This document shows, piece after piece, positions 8,470 through 10,000 of a stretch of 10,000 nt of DNA (within the stretch, counting starts at the first letter, position 1; each line of letters begins with the position of its first letter). Made by a program: the position numbers and the translations under genes. Origin of the DNA: Chrysomallon squamiferum (Eukaryota; Mollusca; Gastropoda; Neomphalida; Peltospiridae). The stretch spans positions 22,658,915 to 22,668,914 of the forward strand of contig CM022679.1 of NCBI GenBank assembly GCA_012295275.1, written 5' to 3'. The notes under the pieces were generated by a model. That model saw only the letters and a list, made by a program, of their open reading frames with translations. It was not told the DNA's origin and did no database searches.

Positions 8470-9351
8470 AAATATTTTAAAGTGTTTGCAAGAAGTAGGT
8501 TTTGTAAAAATTATGTTAAAGTATTTGTGACATGCATTTTAAAATATTTGTGAAGAAGTATTTTAAAGTGTTTGCCAGTAGCTTTTTAAGATATAAGAAG
8601 ACTTTTAATTTATTTGTTAGAATATTTGTAAGATCAGTTTGGAAGTTTTTGTAAGAGCTATTTTAAAGTATTTTTTATGAAGTATGTTAAAGTATTTGTA
8701 AAAAAAAAAAATATTTAAAATTATTTGTAAGATGCATTTTAAAGAATTTGTAAGAAATATTTTAAAGTATTAGTCAGTAGCATTTTAAAGTATTTGGAAG
8801 AAGCATTTTAAACAATTTAGATAAAATATTCAAAAGTGTTTATAAGAAATATTTTAAAATGCTTGTAATACATATTTAGAGATGTTTCCAAGAAATATTT
8901 TAAAGTATTTGAAAGATCCATTTCAGTGTATTTATAAGAAGTATCTTGTAGTATTTGTAAGATCCGTTTTCAATTGTTTGTAAGTATTTCTAAGAAGTTT
9001 TTTTTTTTAAATGATAGTAAGAAGTATTTTAAAGTATTTTTTTAAATATTTTAAAGTAGTAGTAAGATAAGTTTTAAAGTATTTGTAAAGAAGTATTTTG
9101 AAATTTGGTAAGATGCATTTCAAATTATTTGTAAGATGCATTTCAAAGTATTTGTAAGATCCATTTTAAAACATTTGTAAGAAGTATTTTAAGTATTTGT
9201 AAGATTAATTTTGAAGTATTTGTAAAGAAATATTATAGTATTATAGTATTTGTAAGTAGTATTTTACAGTATTTGCAAAAAAAAAATGTTCAGAAGAAAT
9301 ATTCTTAAGTATCTGCAAGAAGAATTTTAAATGAAAGTGTTTGCAAGAAGT
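8470..9351. repeat. Degenerate minisatellite, ~23-nt unit, about 38 copies
   Basis: The consensus unit is AAAGTATTTGTAAGA plus TGCATTTT or AGTATTTT, 23 nt in all. It repeats across about 880 bp with substitutions, one-base indels and scattered A or T run insertions (near 8700, 9000, 9277). Two variants of the second half (GATGCATTTT/GATCCATTTT and GAAGTATTTT) intermingle and alternate in places, which hints at a 46-nt higher-order unit. A 23-nt period and frequent stops exclude coding. Divergence between units indicates an old array. Confidence 0.9.
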
Positions 9352-9494
9352 TATTAGCTATTAAATAATAATAAACGAGAAACGCGAGAATATAAATCAA
9401 GATGCGAACATCATATTTAATTGTGTCACTTTATGTATACATTGTTAAAAATCTGTGCTTTTCTATAACTCAGGACTTACTGTTAATATCGTTG
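9352..9494. other. AT-rich spacer
   Basis: No feature seen. The frame starting at 9402 runs into the following microsatellite and is not credible as a gene. Confidence 0.5.
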
Positions 9495-9580
9495 TATATA
9501 CATACATACATACATACATATATATATATTCTGTGTGTGTGTGTGTTTGAGTGTGTGTGTGTGTGTGTTCGTATGTGTGT
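9495..9580. repeat. Compound (TACA)n-(TA)n-(GT)n microsatellite
   Basis: Six or so TACA units (about 9497-9520), then TA (to 9529), then GT with a few interruptions (TTGA, TCGTA) to 9580. The TACA-TA part has the same order and strand as the array at 2493-2619. Confidence 0.93.
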
Positions 9581-10000
9581 AACAGTGCTTTGATTGATTC
9601 TATAACAAACACAGACGGCTAAAAAGATCACAACTGAAGAATAATCTATAAAGAAGTTAATTAATTTGTACTCAATCGCTGACACAGTTTAATGTTTGAC
9701 CTTATTAACAGGTTTTGTCGATATCGGCTTCAAGATAATAATACTTTTGAACTGTTTTGAGAATGTTTATTTAGTTTAAAAACTGAATTAGCTATATGTT
9801 CATGATGCTCTTTTGAGTTAAGATAAGTCGCATGAATAATCATCACTAGATCAAGCCTGTGCCGTTTCCCGTTCCAGACATTGTCCTAGGGCTAGTTTAT
9901 ACTTTTCGTATTTTTATGAATCTTCATACAAATGATGCTAATCCTAAATGCGTAATCAATTCGTTATATAAATGGTTGTGAAGTATCTGTTGTTAAATAA
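9581..10000. other. AT-rich DNA, no gene seen
   Basis: No exon, RNA gene or repeat can be supported here. The window ends inside this unremarkable sequence. Confidence 0.5.

Noticed and set aside
8470-9351. CRISPR-like array
   Set aside because: The 23-nt units are contiguous with no spacers and the context is an animal genome, so it is a minisatellite.

Overview
The window looks like animal nuclear DNA that is AT-rich and crowded with microsatellites. The length and purity of the simple repeats, together with the one coding exon present, suggest a mollusc and most likely a cephalopod such as an octopus. That taxonomic call is inference: no rRNA, mitochondrial or other diagnostic gene is present. 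I see no bacterial operon structure, CRISPR array or intact tRNA or rRNA gene, and no complete gene.

The only convincing protein-coding sequence is one exon at 4660-4888 (+). It encodes the start, transmembrane helix 1, intracellular loop 1 and transmembrane helix 2 of a rhodopsin-class (class A) peptide GPCR, most like the QRFP/RFamide receptor group. It ends at a strong phase-1 splice donor (AAG|GTAAGA, intron from 4889). No exon carrying TM3 or later helices was recognised in the remaining 5.1 kb, so the rest of the gene should lie beyond 10000 after a long intron, or else this is an isolated exon.

Layout. 1-1715 is AT-rich intergenic DNA with a small hairpin, a decayed pentanucleotide (CGTAA/TGTAA) field, A-rich and T-rich tracts and ATT/ATTC/GTT microsatellites. 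1716-2619 is the most structured block. It holds a tRNA-like (SINE-like) head, an 85-bp imperfect inverted repeat, a TATG microsatellite, an 81-nt near-perfect palindrome with TA ends, and a CATA microsatellite in the opposite orientation. 2620-4659 contains a pure CA tract, an ATT/ACT array, a T tract and, about 200 bp before the exon, a degenerate TCGTAAACTAT array with a roughly 31-nt period. 4889-10000, probably intron, contains a GT tract 30 nt after the donor, a TAC/ATT array, two long pure GA tracts, a GAAA/GAAC tract, a GC-richer patch that may be a decayed hAT-type transposon, an ~880-bp minisatellite with a 23-nt unit, and a final TACA/TA/GT compound repeat.

Most of the open frames in the window are translations of microsatellites (Tyr-Ile-His, Cys-Val, Thr-His, Arg-Glu and Leu-Ser polymers) and are not genes. 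The best leads are the GPCR first exon with its unusual flanks, the two inverted-repeat elements between 1.8 and 2.25 kb, and the 23-nt array, whose unit carries a splice-donor-like GTAAGA on the same strand as the receptor.
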